DNA of 64,000 nt, taken from contig JAZNGH010000036.1 in the NCBI GenBank assembly GCA_045576335.1, positions 1 to 64,000 on the forward strand, read 5' to 3'. The notes under the pieces were generated by a model. That model had not been told where the DNA came from, did no database searches, and was given only the letters and a program-made list of their open reading frames with translations. This DNA is from Scatosoma sp045576335 (GTDB taxonomy: Bacteria > Bacillota > Clostridia > Christensenellales > Borkfalkiaceae). Position 1 is the first letter of the stretch. Each line of letters begins with the position of its first letter. Both the position numbers and the translations under genes were made by a program. Shown here one piece after another: positions 25,991 to 34,552 of this stretch.

Positions 25991-26536
25991 ATGAAAGCAA
26001 CCGGAATTGTAAGACGTATAGACGAGCTTGGGCGGGTCGTTATCCCCAAAGAGATTCGTCGTACGCTCCGCATTAAAGAGGGCGACCCCCTCGAAATCTT
26101 CACCGACCGTGACGAGCTTATGCTCAAAAAATATTCGCCTATCGCCACCTTGGAGCGTTTCAGCAAAGCGACCGCGCGTTCCCTTAACGATTTGAGCGGC
26201 AAGCTCGCCGTCATCTGTGACACCGACGGTGTTTTACACGCCTACGGCGACGGGAAAAAGGACCTCGACGGCAAAAGCCTTTCCGAGGACATGGACAAAA
26301 TCCTGAAAGAACGCCGTAGCTACGTCGCAAATATCGCCGAAGGCGGCGACGTAATCCCCCTTACCTCGTCCCGCGAAGAGGGCGTTACCGCGCAAGTGAT
26401 CGTACCCATCGTATCGGGCGGAGATTGCCTCGGTGCAGTCGCCGTTTTATCCAAGGAAGAGGGCGCGAAAATGGACGGAAGCGATATGAACCTCGTCCGT
26501 CTGACTGCCGACATTCTCGCAAATCAATTCGAATAA
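25991..26536 (+). CDS. spoVT: Stage V sporulation protein T
   Basis: A forespore regulator that tunes sigma-G dependent genes. The 181 residues are collinear with SpoVT: an N-terminal AbrB swapped-hairpin domain (MKATGIVRRIDELGRVVIPK..., 1-47) joined by a helix to a GAF-like domain (about 55-181). GGAGG precedes the ATG. It is monocistronic, with a clear terminator at 26542. It marks the organism as an endospore former. Confidence 0.96.
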   Translation: MKATGIVRRIDELGRVVIPKEIRRTLRIKEGDPLEIFTDRDELMLKKYSPIATLERFSKATARSLNDLSGKLAVICDTDGVLHAYGDGKKDLDGKSLSEDMDKILKERRSYVANIAEGGDVIPLTSSREEGVTAQVIVPIVSGGDCLGAVAVLSKEEGAKMDGSDMNLVRLTADILANQFE

Positions 26537-26541
26537 GTCTT

Positions 26542-26571
26542 ACGCGGAGCGCATTGTGCTCCGCGTTTTTT
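26542..26571 (+). terminator. Terminator of spoVT
   Basis: A 9-bp stem (26542-26550 with 26558-26566), followed by TTTTTT. Confidence 0.85.
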
Positions 26572-26585
26572 AACATACTATCCTT

Positions 26586-27374
26586 ATGCCAGCAGGATTC
26601 ACTCATCATCTCGTCGCGCAAAAAACGCTGGAAGCCCTTTCCGCACCCTTACGGCAAAAGCTCGCGCCCTATCTCGACCTCTACTTCTTCGGCGCGCAAG
26701 GCGCGGATTTTTGCTTCTTTTATCCCACCTTTGCCGAAAGAAATTTCGGCTCGTACCTGCACCGAAAGGGCGGTTACGCCGCGTTCACCGTCTGCAAGGC
26801 GTTCTCCGCGAAAAACGCCGTTCTTTTCGCGTACGCGCTCGGATATATCACCCATTACTGCACCGACGTCAGCTTTCACCCCTACGTATACGCAACGGCG
26901 GGCAAGTCCCCCTTGCGCCATTCCCGCGTAGAACGCGCAATCGACCTATATTTACGCGCCCGTGTAAAGGACGCGGACGGTTATCTTGCGTTTTTCAATA
27001 AAGCCCTTCCCCAAAAAAGCATTGACGAGCTGTTTTTGCTCTACGCCGTCATTGCGGCGCAAGCAGGGTTTCCGCCCCTGCAAAAAGCCGCTTTTTCGCG
27101 CTCGATATCCTTATTCAACGCATACCTGCCCCGCTCGTCCATCGTTTTAAGTGATAAAAACGCCCGACTCATTCAAACGCTTGCAAACGACGCAAACGGC
27201 GAGTGGGCATACCCTGCCGCGCCCCGCATCAAAAGCCGCGCAAATGCCCTTTCGCTCTTTGAAAAAGCGGTCGCCTCGTCGCTATCTACGGTACAGGCGT
27301 TTATACGGGCAATCGACGAAAAAACGCCGTTGCCCCATTCCGTTTTTGCCAAAAATTATTTAAGCGGTCTTTGA
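26586..27374 (+). CDS. Zinc-dependent phospholipase C-like protein
   Basis: A 262-residue protein of the zinc-dependent phospholipase C/S1-P1 type fold as found in Clostridia. Likely metal ligands lie in FTHHLVAQ (5-12), GAQGADFCFF (about 36-45) and the central YITHYCTDVSFHPYV (about 88-102). There is no signal peptide, so it is not an obvious secreted toxin; its role is unknown. No good Shine-Dalgarno precedes the ATG. The last codons form one arm of the terminator. Confidence 0.8.
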   Translation: MPAGFTHHLVAQKTLEALSAPLRQKLAPYLDLYFFGAQGADFCFFYPTFAERNFGSYLHRKGGYAAFTVCKAFSAKNAVLFAYALGYITHYCTDVSFHPYVYATAGKSPLRHSRVERAIDLYLRARVKDADGYLAFFNKALPQKSIDELFLLYAVIAAQAGFPPLQKAAFSRSISLFNAYLPRSSIVLSDKNARLIQTLANDANGEWAYPAAPRIKSRANALSLFEKAVASSLSTVQAFIRAIDEKTPLPHSVFAKNYLSGL

Positions 27375-27399
27375 TTTCTCAAAGACCGCTTATTTTTAT
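27361..27399 (+). terminator. Terminator overlapping the end of the phospholipase-like gene
   Basis: A perfect 14-bp stem (27361-27374 with 27379-27392) with a 4-nt loop, followed by TTTTTATT; the 5' arm includes the stop codon. Confidence 0.85.
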
Positions 27400-27409
27400 T
27401 CTAAAAATT

Positions 27410-28717
27410 TTACGCCGTAACCGCGCCGCTAACGCCGCTGAAAATTCCCTTGATGCCTTCTTCAAGCTGCACCAAAAGCGGCTCTACGTACGCCTTTACC
27501 GTGTCGAAAAGTCCGTTGGAAAGCAGAGCGTCTTGCGAGAACAAATCCGCCGTGTTTATTATCTGATACCTTGCCAAAATCAGCAGGAACGACCAAATCA
27601 AGGCACATACCACCGTGCCGATCACGAGATAGACGAGCACGGCGAGCGAGCCGTCGATTGCACGGAAGAAGCCTATCCCCTCCACGGCGTCCACGAGCGT
27701 TTTGAGTATCCAGTTGAGCACTGCCATCACGATACCGACGATAATCGCCAACAGCAAGCCCGCCATGATATTGCCTACGATGATGCCGATTTGTCCGGGC
27801 ACGAGCGAAATCAACGCTTCCTGACATTTGACGACGTAGCCGTTCAAAAGCTCCACGCCGCCCTGATCGGGCGCAGCCGCGTACGGGGAGAAGGGCAAAT
27901 AGAAGCACGCGACGATTGCAACGATCGTGCCGATATTCACAATCAACACGCGGATACTTTCAACAAAGCCCGTTCTTCTGCCCTTGCAAGCAAACGCCAC
28001 CAAGATACCGATCACGAACACGTCCATTGCGTATTTCGTAATATAAGGCATAACCAACTGCACTTGCTCCATCTGGAAGAAGGGCTGCAACGCGCCGTCT
28101 TTGAGCGTGGTTGCACCAAGCACCAAAACCGCCACAGCAAACACGGTCAAAAGCACCGACGCTACGTTGACGATACAAAGCAGCGCGCCCGTCAAACGCC
28201 CCAAAAACGAGGGCGTGCCGTAGCCCCTACGATAGGGCATTTCACGCGTTTCGTAGTCCTCGTAATCGTCGTAATCAAGGTAATCCTCGTCGTATTCAAA
28301 GCCCTCTTCATCGCGGGTAAAGCGATCCTCGTTGGCGTAAATGCTCGACATTCTCGGACGGAAAATCAAAGAGAAAATCCCGTAAAGCAGCAAAGCGACC
28401 ACGATACACCCGAGCGCAAGCACGAACGCCGCCGCAAACGCCACTATGCTTCCTTCGAGAGCCAAGCCCGCCAAAACGGGCGCGAGCGTTTGCGAAAACG
28501 CTTCGCCGATATTGCTCTGTAACAGGAAGAACGCCAAGCACGCGACAAGCCACACGCAGCCTGCCCAGCTTACGCGCCGCCAGCCCTTGGAAAAGCCGAC
28601 GAAAAACGCAATCAGCAGGATTATGCCGCAAACCGCGATTAAAATCGTGGGCAGAAGCTGCATAAGATCTACGCTTCCCGTTGCCGCCGCCGTTAAAATG
28701 GAAGATAAAGGCAACAT
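27410..28717 (-). CDS. Multi-pass membrane protein, CvpA-like
   Basis: About 435 residues with roughly nine hydrophobic segments and a central acidic, Tyr-rich cytoplasmic loop (FEYDEDYLDYDDYEDYE, near 145-161). The N-terminal GFSKGWRR segment recalls the CvpA/colicin V production family, but the assignment is loose. The start at 28717 follows AAAGGAG; the ATG at 28723 is too close to that signal. It follows glnS by 11 bp and is probably co-transcribed. Function unknown. Confidence 0.75.
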   Translation of the reverse strand: MLPLSSILTAAATGSVDLMQLLPTILIAVCGIILLIAFFVGFSKGWRRVSWAGCVWLVACLAFFLLQSNIGEAFSQTLAPVLAGLALEGSIVAFAAAFVLALGCIVVALLLYGIFSLIFRPRMSSIYANEDRFTRDEEGFEYDEDYLDYDDYEDYETREMPYRRGYGTPSFLGRLTGALLCIVNVASVLLTVFAVAVLVLGATTLKDGALQPFFQMEQVQLVMPYITKYAMDVFVIGILVAFACKGRRTGFVESIRVLIVNIGTIVAIVACFYLPFSPYAAAPDQGGVELLNGYVVKCQEALISLVPGQIGIIVGNIMAGLLLAIIVGIVMAVLNWILKTLVDAVEGIGFFRAIDGSLAVLVYLVIGTVVCALIWSFLLILARYQIINTADLFSQDALLSNGLFDTVKAYVEPLLVQLEEGIKGIFSGVSGAVTA

Positions 28718-28728
28718 ACTCATCTCCT

Positions 28729-30363
28729 TTATTTATTAAAATTATCTTTGAGCGAAACAATCTCGGACAGCACGAGATTTCCTTTTTCGTCTACGCATTT
28801 TTTATAATAGCCCACGCGCATAAGCTGGAACGCTTTTTCGTTCGCGCTCTCCAAAAGATAGGGCTCGGCTTTGCCGTGGAAGATATGCTCGCTGTCCAAA
28901 TTCATTCTTTCGCCGAAATCCTGTCCCGCGTATTCCGCGTCCTTTAACAGCACGCCGTACTTTCTGATTTCCGCGTCCACGCCCGTTTTACCGTCAACCC
29001 ATTGAATGGTACCCTTGACCTTAATACCGCTCGTGTCGTTTGACGAACGGCTGTTGGGCACGTACGAACATTTCAGCTCCACGACCTCGCCGTTTTCGTC
29101 CGTCACTACCTCGTCGCAATGCACGATATACGCGCCCTTTAAGCGCACGTACCCGTCCTTTTTCAAGCGTTGATACTTGGGCGGAGGGTCGAGCGAAAAG
29201 TCCGCCTTGTCGATATATACCGTGTTGGAAAAAGCGACCTTGCGCGTACCCATTTCGGGCTTTAAGGGGTGCAACGCCGTTTCCAGCATTTCCTCGCCCT
29301 CGTAGTTGGTGATAGTCATTTTCAAAGGCTCGATTACCGCCATAGCGCGCTCTGCATTCGCGTTCAGGTTGTCGCGGATACACGCCTCCAAATAGGAAAG
29401 CTGACATTCGGAATTTGCCTTTACGATACCGATTTTCGTACAAAAATCAAGCAACGCTTCGGGCGGAACGCCGCGGTTGCGAAGCCCCGTCACCGTCGGC
29501 ATACGGGGATCGTCCCAGCCGTGCACGTGTCCCTCTTCTACGAGCTTTTTCAAATACCGCTTGGACATAACCGTGTTGGTGACCGCAAGGCGGGCAAACT
29601 CGATTTGACGGGGCTTGGGTGCAAAGCCAAGCTGTATACCCACCCAGTCGTATAAAGGTCTGTGATCCTCAAATTCCAGCGTACAAAGCGAGTGCGTCAC
29701 GCCCTGCAAATAGTCGCAAATGGGGTGCGCGTAGTCGTACATAGGATAGACGCACCATTTATCGCCCGTGCGGTGATGCGTCGCGCGCAAAATACGGTAA
29801 ATAACGGGGTCGCGCATATTCATATTCGGCGAGGACATATCGATTTTCGCACGCAAGCACTTGCTTCCGTCGGGGTATTTCCCCGCTTTCATTTCACGGA
29901 ACAAGGTGAGATTTTCCTCCACGCTACGGTTTCTGTACGGGCTTTCCTTACCGCCCTCCGTAAGCGTACCCCGCGTCGCGCTGATTTCCTCGGGAGAAAG
30001 GTCGCACACGAACGCTTTGCCGTCCTGAATGAGCTTTTCCGCGTACTCGTAAATGATATCGAAGAAGTCGGAAGCGTAGACTTCCTTTGCCCAGTCGTAG
30101 CCAATCCAAGCGATATCGCGGCGAATCGCGTCTACAAACTCCGTCTTTTCCTTGGAGGGGTTGGTGTCGTCGAAAAAGAGGTTGCATTTTCCCCCGTACT
30201 TTTTCGCCGTACCGAAATTGACGAGCATACTTTTTACGTGCCCGATATGCAAATACCCGTTAGGTTCAGGTGGAAAACGCGTTTGTACGGCGGTGATTTT
30301 GCCGTTTTCAATATCGTCGTTGATGATTTGTTCAATGAAATTCGTCGCTTCTATTTTTTCCAT
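28729..30363 (-). CDS. glnS: Glutaminyl-tRNA synthetase
   Basis: A class Ib synthetase charging tRNA-Gln directly. The 544 residues contain PPEPNGYLHIGHVKS with the HIGH box (about 31-45), the conserved FDDTNPSKE, the KMSKS variant VMSKR, and the anticodon-binding beta-barrels at the C-terminus. LRNRGVPPEALLDF is typical of GlnRS rather than GluRS. Many Bacillota lack this gene and use GatCAB, so it is informative for lineage. Confidence 0.96.
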   Translation of the reverse strand: MEKIEATNFIEQIINDDIENGKITAVQTRFPPEPNGYLHIGHVKSMLVNFGTAKKYGGKCNLFFDDTNPSKEKTEFVDAIRRDIAWIGYDWAKEVYASDFFDIIYEYAEKLIQDGKAFVCDLSPEEISATRGTLTEGGKESPYRNRSVEENLTLFREMKAGKYPDGSKCLRAKIDMSSPNMNMRDPVIYRILRATHHRTGDKWCVYPMYDYAHPICDYLQGVTHSLCTLEFEDHRPLYDWVGIQLGFAPKPRQIEFARLAVTNTVMSKRYLKKLVEEGHVHGWDDPRMPTVTGLRNRGVPPEALLDFCTKIGIVKANSECQLSYLEACIRDNLNANAERAMAVIEPLKMTITNYEGEEMLETALHPLKPEMGTRKVAFSNTVYIDKADFSLDPPPKYQRLKKDGYVRLKGAYIVHCDEVVTDENGEVVELKCSYVPNSRSSNDTSGIKVKGTIQWVDGKTGVDAEIRKYGVLLKDAEYAGQDFGERMNLDSEHIFHGKAEPYLLESANEKAFQLMRVGYYKKCVDEKGNLVLSEIVSLKDNFNK

Positions 30364-30390
30364 TTTTCTTCTCTCTACGTTCCTTTTCTT

Positions 30391-32046
30391 TTACGACAAG
30401 CCTACGATCATACCGTCGGAAAGCAAATCTATTTTTTCCGCGGCAGGGTGTGCGCCCAGCCCAGGCATCAGCATAATTTTACCCGCAATTGCCACGATAA
30501 AGCCCGCGCCGCCTTTTAATACGATATCCCGTACGGAAACACGGAAGCCCTCGGGACGCCCCAAAAGCTCGGCGTTGTCCGAAAGCGAATATTGCGTTTT
30601 GGCAATGATGACGGGCAGATTTCCACAGCCCTTTTCCTCAATCGTCTTGATTTTCGCAAGTGCTTCTTCGGAGAAATCCACGCCGTCCGCGCCGTAAATT
30701 TTCTTGGCTACGTTTTCGATTTTCTCGCATACGCCCTCGTCCAGCTCGTAGGGGTGTGCCAGCTTGGACGGGATTTCACAAGCCTTGACGACCTCTTCGG
30801 CAAGCTCCTTGCCGCCCTCGCCGCCTTTCAAGAATACGTCGGTGAATACCGCCGTCGCACCCGCTTTTCTCACCGTGTCTATGACGAAATCGGTTTCCGC
30901 TTGCGTGTCCGTAAAAAATCTGTTCATCGCGACTACGACGGGCTTTTTATATACGTTTTTGATATTTTCAATATGCTTTAAGAGGTTGGGCATACCCTTT
31001 TTCAGCGCGTCCAAATCCTCGCTTGCAAGCGTCGCTTTGTCCGCGCCGCCGTGCAATTTCAATGCCTTTACCGTTGCCACGATCACCACGCAAGCAGGCT
31101 CGATACCCGCCGCACGGCACTTGGTGTCCAAAAACTTCTCCGCGCCCAAATCCGCGCCGAAACCCGCTTCGGTGATTGCGTAATCGGCAAGGCTCATTGC
31201 CGCGTACGTCGCCTGCACACTGTTGCACCCGTGCGCGATATTCGCAAACGGTCCGCCGTGAATGATTGCGGGCGTATGTTCCAGCGTTTGCACGAGGTTG
31301 GGCTTCATAGCGTCTTTCAAAAGCACCGCCATAGATCCCACCGCACCGGGGAGATCCTTTGCGCGAACGAAGTCGCCGTCCAAGTTCAAGCCCACGATAA
31401 TATTGCCGAGCCGTTTTTTCAAGTCGTCGATATCCGTCGCCAAGCACAGCACCGCCATAATTTCGCTCGCCGCGGTGATATCGAAATGGTCCTCTCTTTC
31501 CACACCACGACCTTTCCCGCCGATCGTGACGTTGATAAGCTGTCTTTCGTTCATATCCATACAACGGTGGAAATAGATATTGTTTACGTCGATTTTCAAT
31601 TCGTTGCCGCGGAAAATATGATTATCCATAAGCGCGCACAAAAGGTTGTTCGCCGCCGTGATTGCGTGCAAATCGCCCGTGAAATGCAAATTGATTTCGC
31701 TCATAGGCACGACCTGTGCGTAACCGCCGCCCGCCGCGCCGCCTTTGATCCCGAATACAGGCCCGAGCGACGGCTCGCGAAGTGCCAAGCACGCCTTTTT
31801 GCCGATTTTGGAAAGCCCGTCGGCAAGCCCGATAGAAACGGTGGTTTTTCCCTCGCCCGAAGCGGTGGGGTTGATTGCCGTCACCAAAACGAGCTTTGCT
31901 TTTCTCGCCGCGTTTTTGGGCAGAGTGATTTTTGCTTTATATTTTCCGTAAAGCTCCAACTCGTTTTCCGTTAAATCGAGCTTTTTCGCCACCTCGCGTA
32001 TATCGATCAGCTCGGCAGCTTCTGCAATTTCAATATCCGATAACAT
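30391..32046 (-). CDS. fhs: Formate-tetrahydrofolate ligase
   Basis: ATP-dependent formation of 10-formyl-tetrahydrofolate, used in one-carbon and purine metabolism and in acetogenesis. The 551 residues match the family in length. The P-loop-like motif PTASGEGKTTVSIGLADGL lies near 61-79, FNIAH-type NIAHGCNS in the middle and PGLGAHPAAEKID near the C-terminus. The start follows AGAGGATAAAGT. It is monocistronic, divergent from glyQS. Confidence 0.97.
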   Translation of the reverse strand: MLSDIEIAEAAELIDIREVAKKLDLTENELELYGKYKAKITLPKNAARKAKLVLVTAINPTASGEGKTTVSIGLADGLSKIGKKACLALREPSLGPVFGIKGGAAGGGYAQVVPMSEINLHFTGDLHAITAANNLLCALMDNHIFRGNELKIDVNNIYFHRCMDMNERQLINVTIGGKGRGVEREDHFDITAASEIMAVLCLATDIDDLKKRLGNIIVGLNLDGDFVRAKDLPGAVGSMAVLLKDAMKPNLVQTLEHTPAIIHGGPFANIAHGCNSVQATYAAMSLADYAITEAGFGADLGAEKFLDTKCRAAGIEPACVVIVATVKALKLHGGADKATLASEDLDALKKGMPNLLKHIENIKNVYKKPVVVAMNRFFTDTQAETDFVIDTVRKAGATAVFTDVFLKGGEGGKELAEEVVKACEIPSKLAHPYELDEGVCEKIENVAKKIYGADGVDFSEEALAKIKTIEEKGCGNLPVIIAKTQYSLSDNAELLGRPEGFRVSVRDIVLKGGAGFIVAIAGKIMLMPGLGAHPAAEKIDLLSDGMIVGLS

Positions 32047-32234
32047 ACTTTATCCTCTCAATGGTATAATACTACCCCTACATTATAACATATATTTTTG
32101 AAAAAGGGAATACTTCTTTTATAAATTTTTTCGATTTTTTTCACGAAAGAGGAGAATTTTTCCCGATTGCCTATCTTTTACAGGAAATTACAAGCCGTAT
32201 AGAAAAATTTTCACGGAAAATTATCCCCTTTCGT

Positions 32235-32264
32235 TTGACTTGTTAAACGGAAATGTCGTATAAT
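32235..32264 (+). promoter_or_regulatory. Promoter of glyQS
   Basis: TTGACT (32235-32240), 18 bp, TATAAT (32259-32264), about 40 bp upstream of the ATG. Confidence 0.75.
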
Positions 32265-32304
32265 AAAGGCGTTAAATAATTTTTAATGGAGTGTTTATAC
32301 GATT

Positions 32305-33705
32305 ATGGCAGACAAAAGAGCGGTAACGATGGAAAAACTCGTATCCCTTTGCAAAAACAGAGGTTTCATTTTCCCTGGCAGTGAAATTTACGGCGGTTTG
32401 GCGAACACTTGGGACTACGGTCCTCTCGGTGTGGAGCTGAAAAACAACGTCAAAAAAGCTTGGTGGAAAAAATTTGTGCAGGAAAACCCCTACAACACGG
32501 GTGTAGACTGTGCGATTTTGATGAATACGCGTACGTGGAAGGCTTCGGGTCACCTTGGCGGTTTCTCCGACCCCTTGATGGACTGTAAAAGCTGTAAAGC
32601 CCGTCACCGCGCGGACAACCTCGTGGAAGCGTACGTCGCGAAAAAGGGCTTGGACGTAAAGGTCGAAGCAATGGACAACGACGCGATGGAAGCGTTTATC
32701 ACCGAGCACAAAATCGTTTGCCCCGTTTGCGGCAACTCCGATTTCACGCCTATCCGTAAGTTCAATTTGATGTTCAAGACCTTCCAAGGCGTTACCGAGG
32801 ACAGCACGAACACGGTATACCTCCGCCCCGAAACGGCACAGGGTATTTTCGTGAACTTTGCCAACGTGCAGCGTGCAACGCGTATGCGCGTGCCGTTCGG
32901 TATCGGTCAAATCGGTAAATCCTTCCGTAACGAAATTACGCCCGGCAACTTCACTTTCCGTACCCGTGAATTTGAACAAATGGAGCTGGAATTCTTCTGC
33001 AAGCCTGGCACAGACCTTGAATGGTTTGCATACTGGAAAGATTTTTGCCGCGACTGGCTGTTGTCGCTGGGTATGAAAGCGGAAAATTTGCACCTTCGCG
33101 ATCATTCCCCCGAAGAGCTTTGCTTCTATTCCAAGGCGACCACCGACTTTGAATATAAATTCGCGTTCGGTTGGGGTGAGCTTTGGGGTATCGCGGACAG
33201 AACGGACTACGATTTGTCCCAGCACGCAAAAGAATGTGGCAAACCTATCGACTACGTAGACCCCGTAACCAACGAAAGATACGTGCCTTACGTCGTCGAG
33301 CCGTCGTTGGGCGCGGACCGCGTCGTGCTTGCGTTCCTCACGGATGCGTACGACGAAGAGGTCGTAGACGCTGAAAAGAACGATATCCGCACGGTGCTTC
33401 GTTTGCACCCCGCGCTTGCGCCCTATAAGTGCGCCGTTCTGCCCTTGCAGAAAAATCTTGCGGACAAGGCGGACGAGGTTTACGCGAAAATGCTCAAAAA
33501 ATTCCCCGCGACCTACGATATCACGGGTTCAATCGGCAAACGCTACCGCCGTCAGGACGAAATCGGCACGCCGTTCTGTGTAACGATTGATTTCCAAACG
33601 GTTGAGGACGGCACGGTGACCGTCCGTGATAGAGATACGATGGAGCAAATCCGCGTTTCTATCGACGAAGCAATCAAATATATCGAAGAAAAAATCGAAT
33701 TTTAA
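32305..33705 (+). CDS. glyQS: Glycyl-tRNA synthetase (alpha2 type)
   Basis: A class II homodimeric synthetase charging tRNA-Gly, of the archaeal/eukaryal-like type rather than the two-gene glyQ/glyS type. 466 residues: IYGGLANTWDYGPLG (about 28-42), SGHLGGFSDPLMDC with following Cys residues, RPETAQGIFVNF as motif 2 region, and the C-terminal anticodon domain (RRQDEIGTPFCVTID). GGAG precedes the ATG by about 12 bp. Monocistronic. Confidence 0.96.
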   Translation: MADKRAVTMEKLVSLCKNRGFIFPGSEIYGGLANTWDYGPLGVELKNNVKKAWWKKFVQENPYNTGVDCAILMNTRTWKASGHLGGFSDPLMDCKSCKARHRADNLVEAYVAKKGLDVKVEAMDNDAMEAFITEHKIVCPVCGNSDFTPIRKFNLMFKTFQGVTEDSTNTVYLRPETAQGIFVNFANVQRATRMRVPFGIGQIGKSFRNEITPGNFTFRTREFEQMELEFFCKPGTDLEWFAYWKDFCRDWLLSLGMKAENLHLRDHSPEELCFYSKATTDFEYKFAFGWGELWGIADRTDYDLSQHAKECGKPIDYVDPVTNERYVPYVVEPSLGADRVVLAFLTDAYDEEVVDAEKNDIRTVLRLHPALAPYKCAVLPLQKNLADKADEVYAKMLKKFPATYDITGSIGKRYRRQDEIGTPFCVTIDFQTVEDGTVTVRDRDTMEQIRVSIDEAIKYIEEKIEF

Positions 33706-33725
33706 CGAAATCCTTTCATAAACGA

Positions 33726-33755
33726 AAAACGGCGAAATCTTCGCCGTTTTTTTGC
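33726..33755 (+). terminator. Terminator of glyQS
   Basis: An 11-bp stem (33726-33736 with 33740-33750), followed by TTTTTTT overlapping its 3' arm. Confidence 0.88.
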
Positions 33756-33760
33756 GTTAT

Positions 33761-33940
33761 AAGAGATACTCTCGACTTCGCAACAAAGTTGCTTCGCTCG
33801 GTATGACACCCCTCGCGCCGTCATACCGCACACTGTCATACCGACCAGTGAAAGGTGTCCCCATACTGTCATACCGACCGAGCATACGTTTCCCCACACT
33901 GTCATACCGACCGAGCGTAAGCGAGTGGAGCGTATCTCTT
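33761..33940. repeat. Degenerate repeat cluster of GTCATACCGA units
   Basis: A non-coding stretch bounded by inverted 9-mers AAGAGATAC (33761-33769) and GTATCTCTT (33932-33940). Inside, GTCATACC recurs at 33820, 33835, 33868 and 33901, two copies extending to CCGACCGAGC, and an inverted copy (TCGCTCGGTATGAC) sits near 33794. It looks like an interspersed intergenic repeat carried at many loci, able to fold on itself. Confidence 0.7.
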
Positions 33941-34007
33941 TTTTGTCATTCTGAATGGAGCGATACGCTCACCCTTGTCATTAAGGAGAGGCAATTCACA
34001 CAAAGAT

Positions 34008-34036
34008 AATCCCCGCGTTTGCACGCGGGGATTTTT
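34008..34036 (+). terminator. Stand-alone terminator hairpin
   Basis: A 10-bp stem (34008-34017 with 34024-34033) followed by TTTATT, downstream of the repeat cluster and upstream of the next small gene. Confidence 0.7.
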
Positions 34037-34129
34037 ATTGCAAATTTTTTCAGGTTTTTTGACCTATGTCAAGACTTTTTCGATAAAATACTGTATAATA
34101 TTACTGTAAAAAGATAAAAGGTGCTTATT

Positions 34130-34441
34130 ATGGACAAAGAATTAAAAATAGACGAACTTTTTTGCGGAATGCCCGAATTGTTTCAATATTTTCAAGGTGT
34201 AAAAAAGACTATTCGAGCTTTCCACCTTACAAATTATAAAAATCTAACGACAAAAGAAGAATTTGAGCAATTTCACGAAAAGCTTTTACAAACGGCGCAA
34301 GGCTTGCGAATAAAAGACTTGGTTTGTGTTTTCTTTTTACGAAATATCGATGGTATAAACCTAACCGAAATTCTCCGTATATTGCACAAGCGTTATCAAG
34401 AACAGCTTACTTTCCAAAAAATGATTAAGGGCGATGATTGA
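34130..34441 (+). CDS. Small helical protein, relative of the protein at 50607
   Basis: A 103-residue protein of unknown function, AT-rich and helical. It aligns by eye with the 123-residue protein at 50607-50978 through P-x-L-x-x-Y-F, I-R-x-F, a T-x-E segment, TA-(x)n-DL and E-(I/L)-L-x-IL. A TATAAT lies about 35 bp upstream. The start at 34130 follows AAAAGGTG; an in-frame ATG at 34121 is less well placed. It has no adjacent regulator, unlike its relative. Confidence 0.7.
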   Translation: MDKELKIDELFCGMPELFQYFQGVKKTIRAFHLTNYKNLTTKEEFEQFHEKLLQTAQGLRIKDLVCVFFLRNIDGINLTEILRILHKRYQEQLTFQKMIKGDD

Positions 34442-34483
34442 TTTTTGAGATACTTTCCACTTGGTTGCACGACCGTAAACATA

Positions 34484-34522
34484 AAAACGCACCTTTTCGT
34501 GTAATGCGAAAAGGTGCGTTTT
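34484..34522. terminator. Bidirectional terminator between the small gene and gyrA
   Basis: A perfect 16-bp stem (34484-34499 with 34507-34522) with Ts on the gyrA side of the minus-strand product. Confidence 0.85.
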
Positions 34523-34552
34523 GGTTGTTCCTCGCATACCTGCTATGCTCGT

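Noticed and set aside
33761..33940. CRISPR array
   Set aside because: Units are short, unevenly spaced and partly inverted, typical of a folded intergenic repeat.
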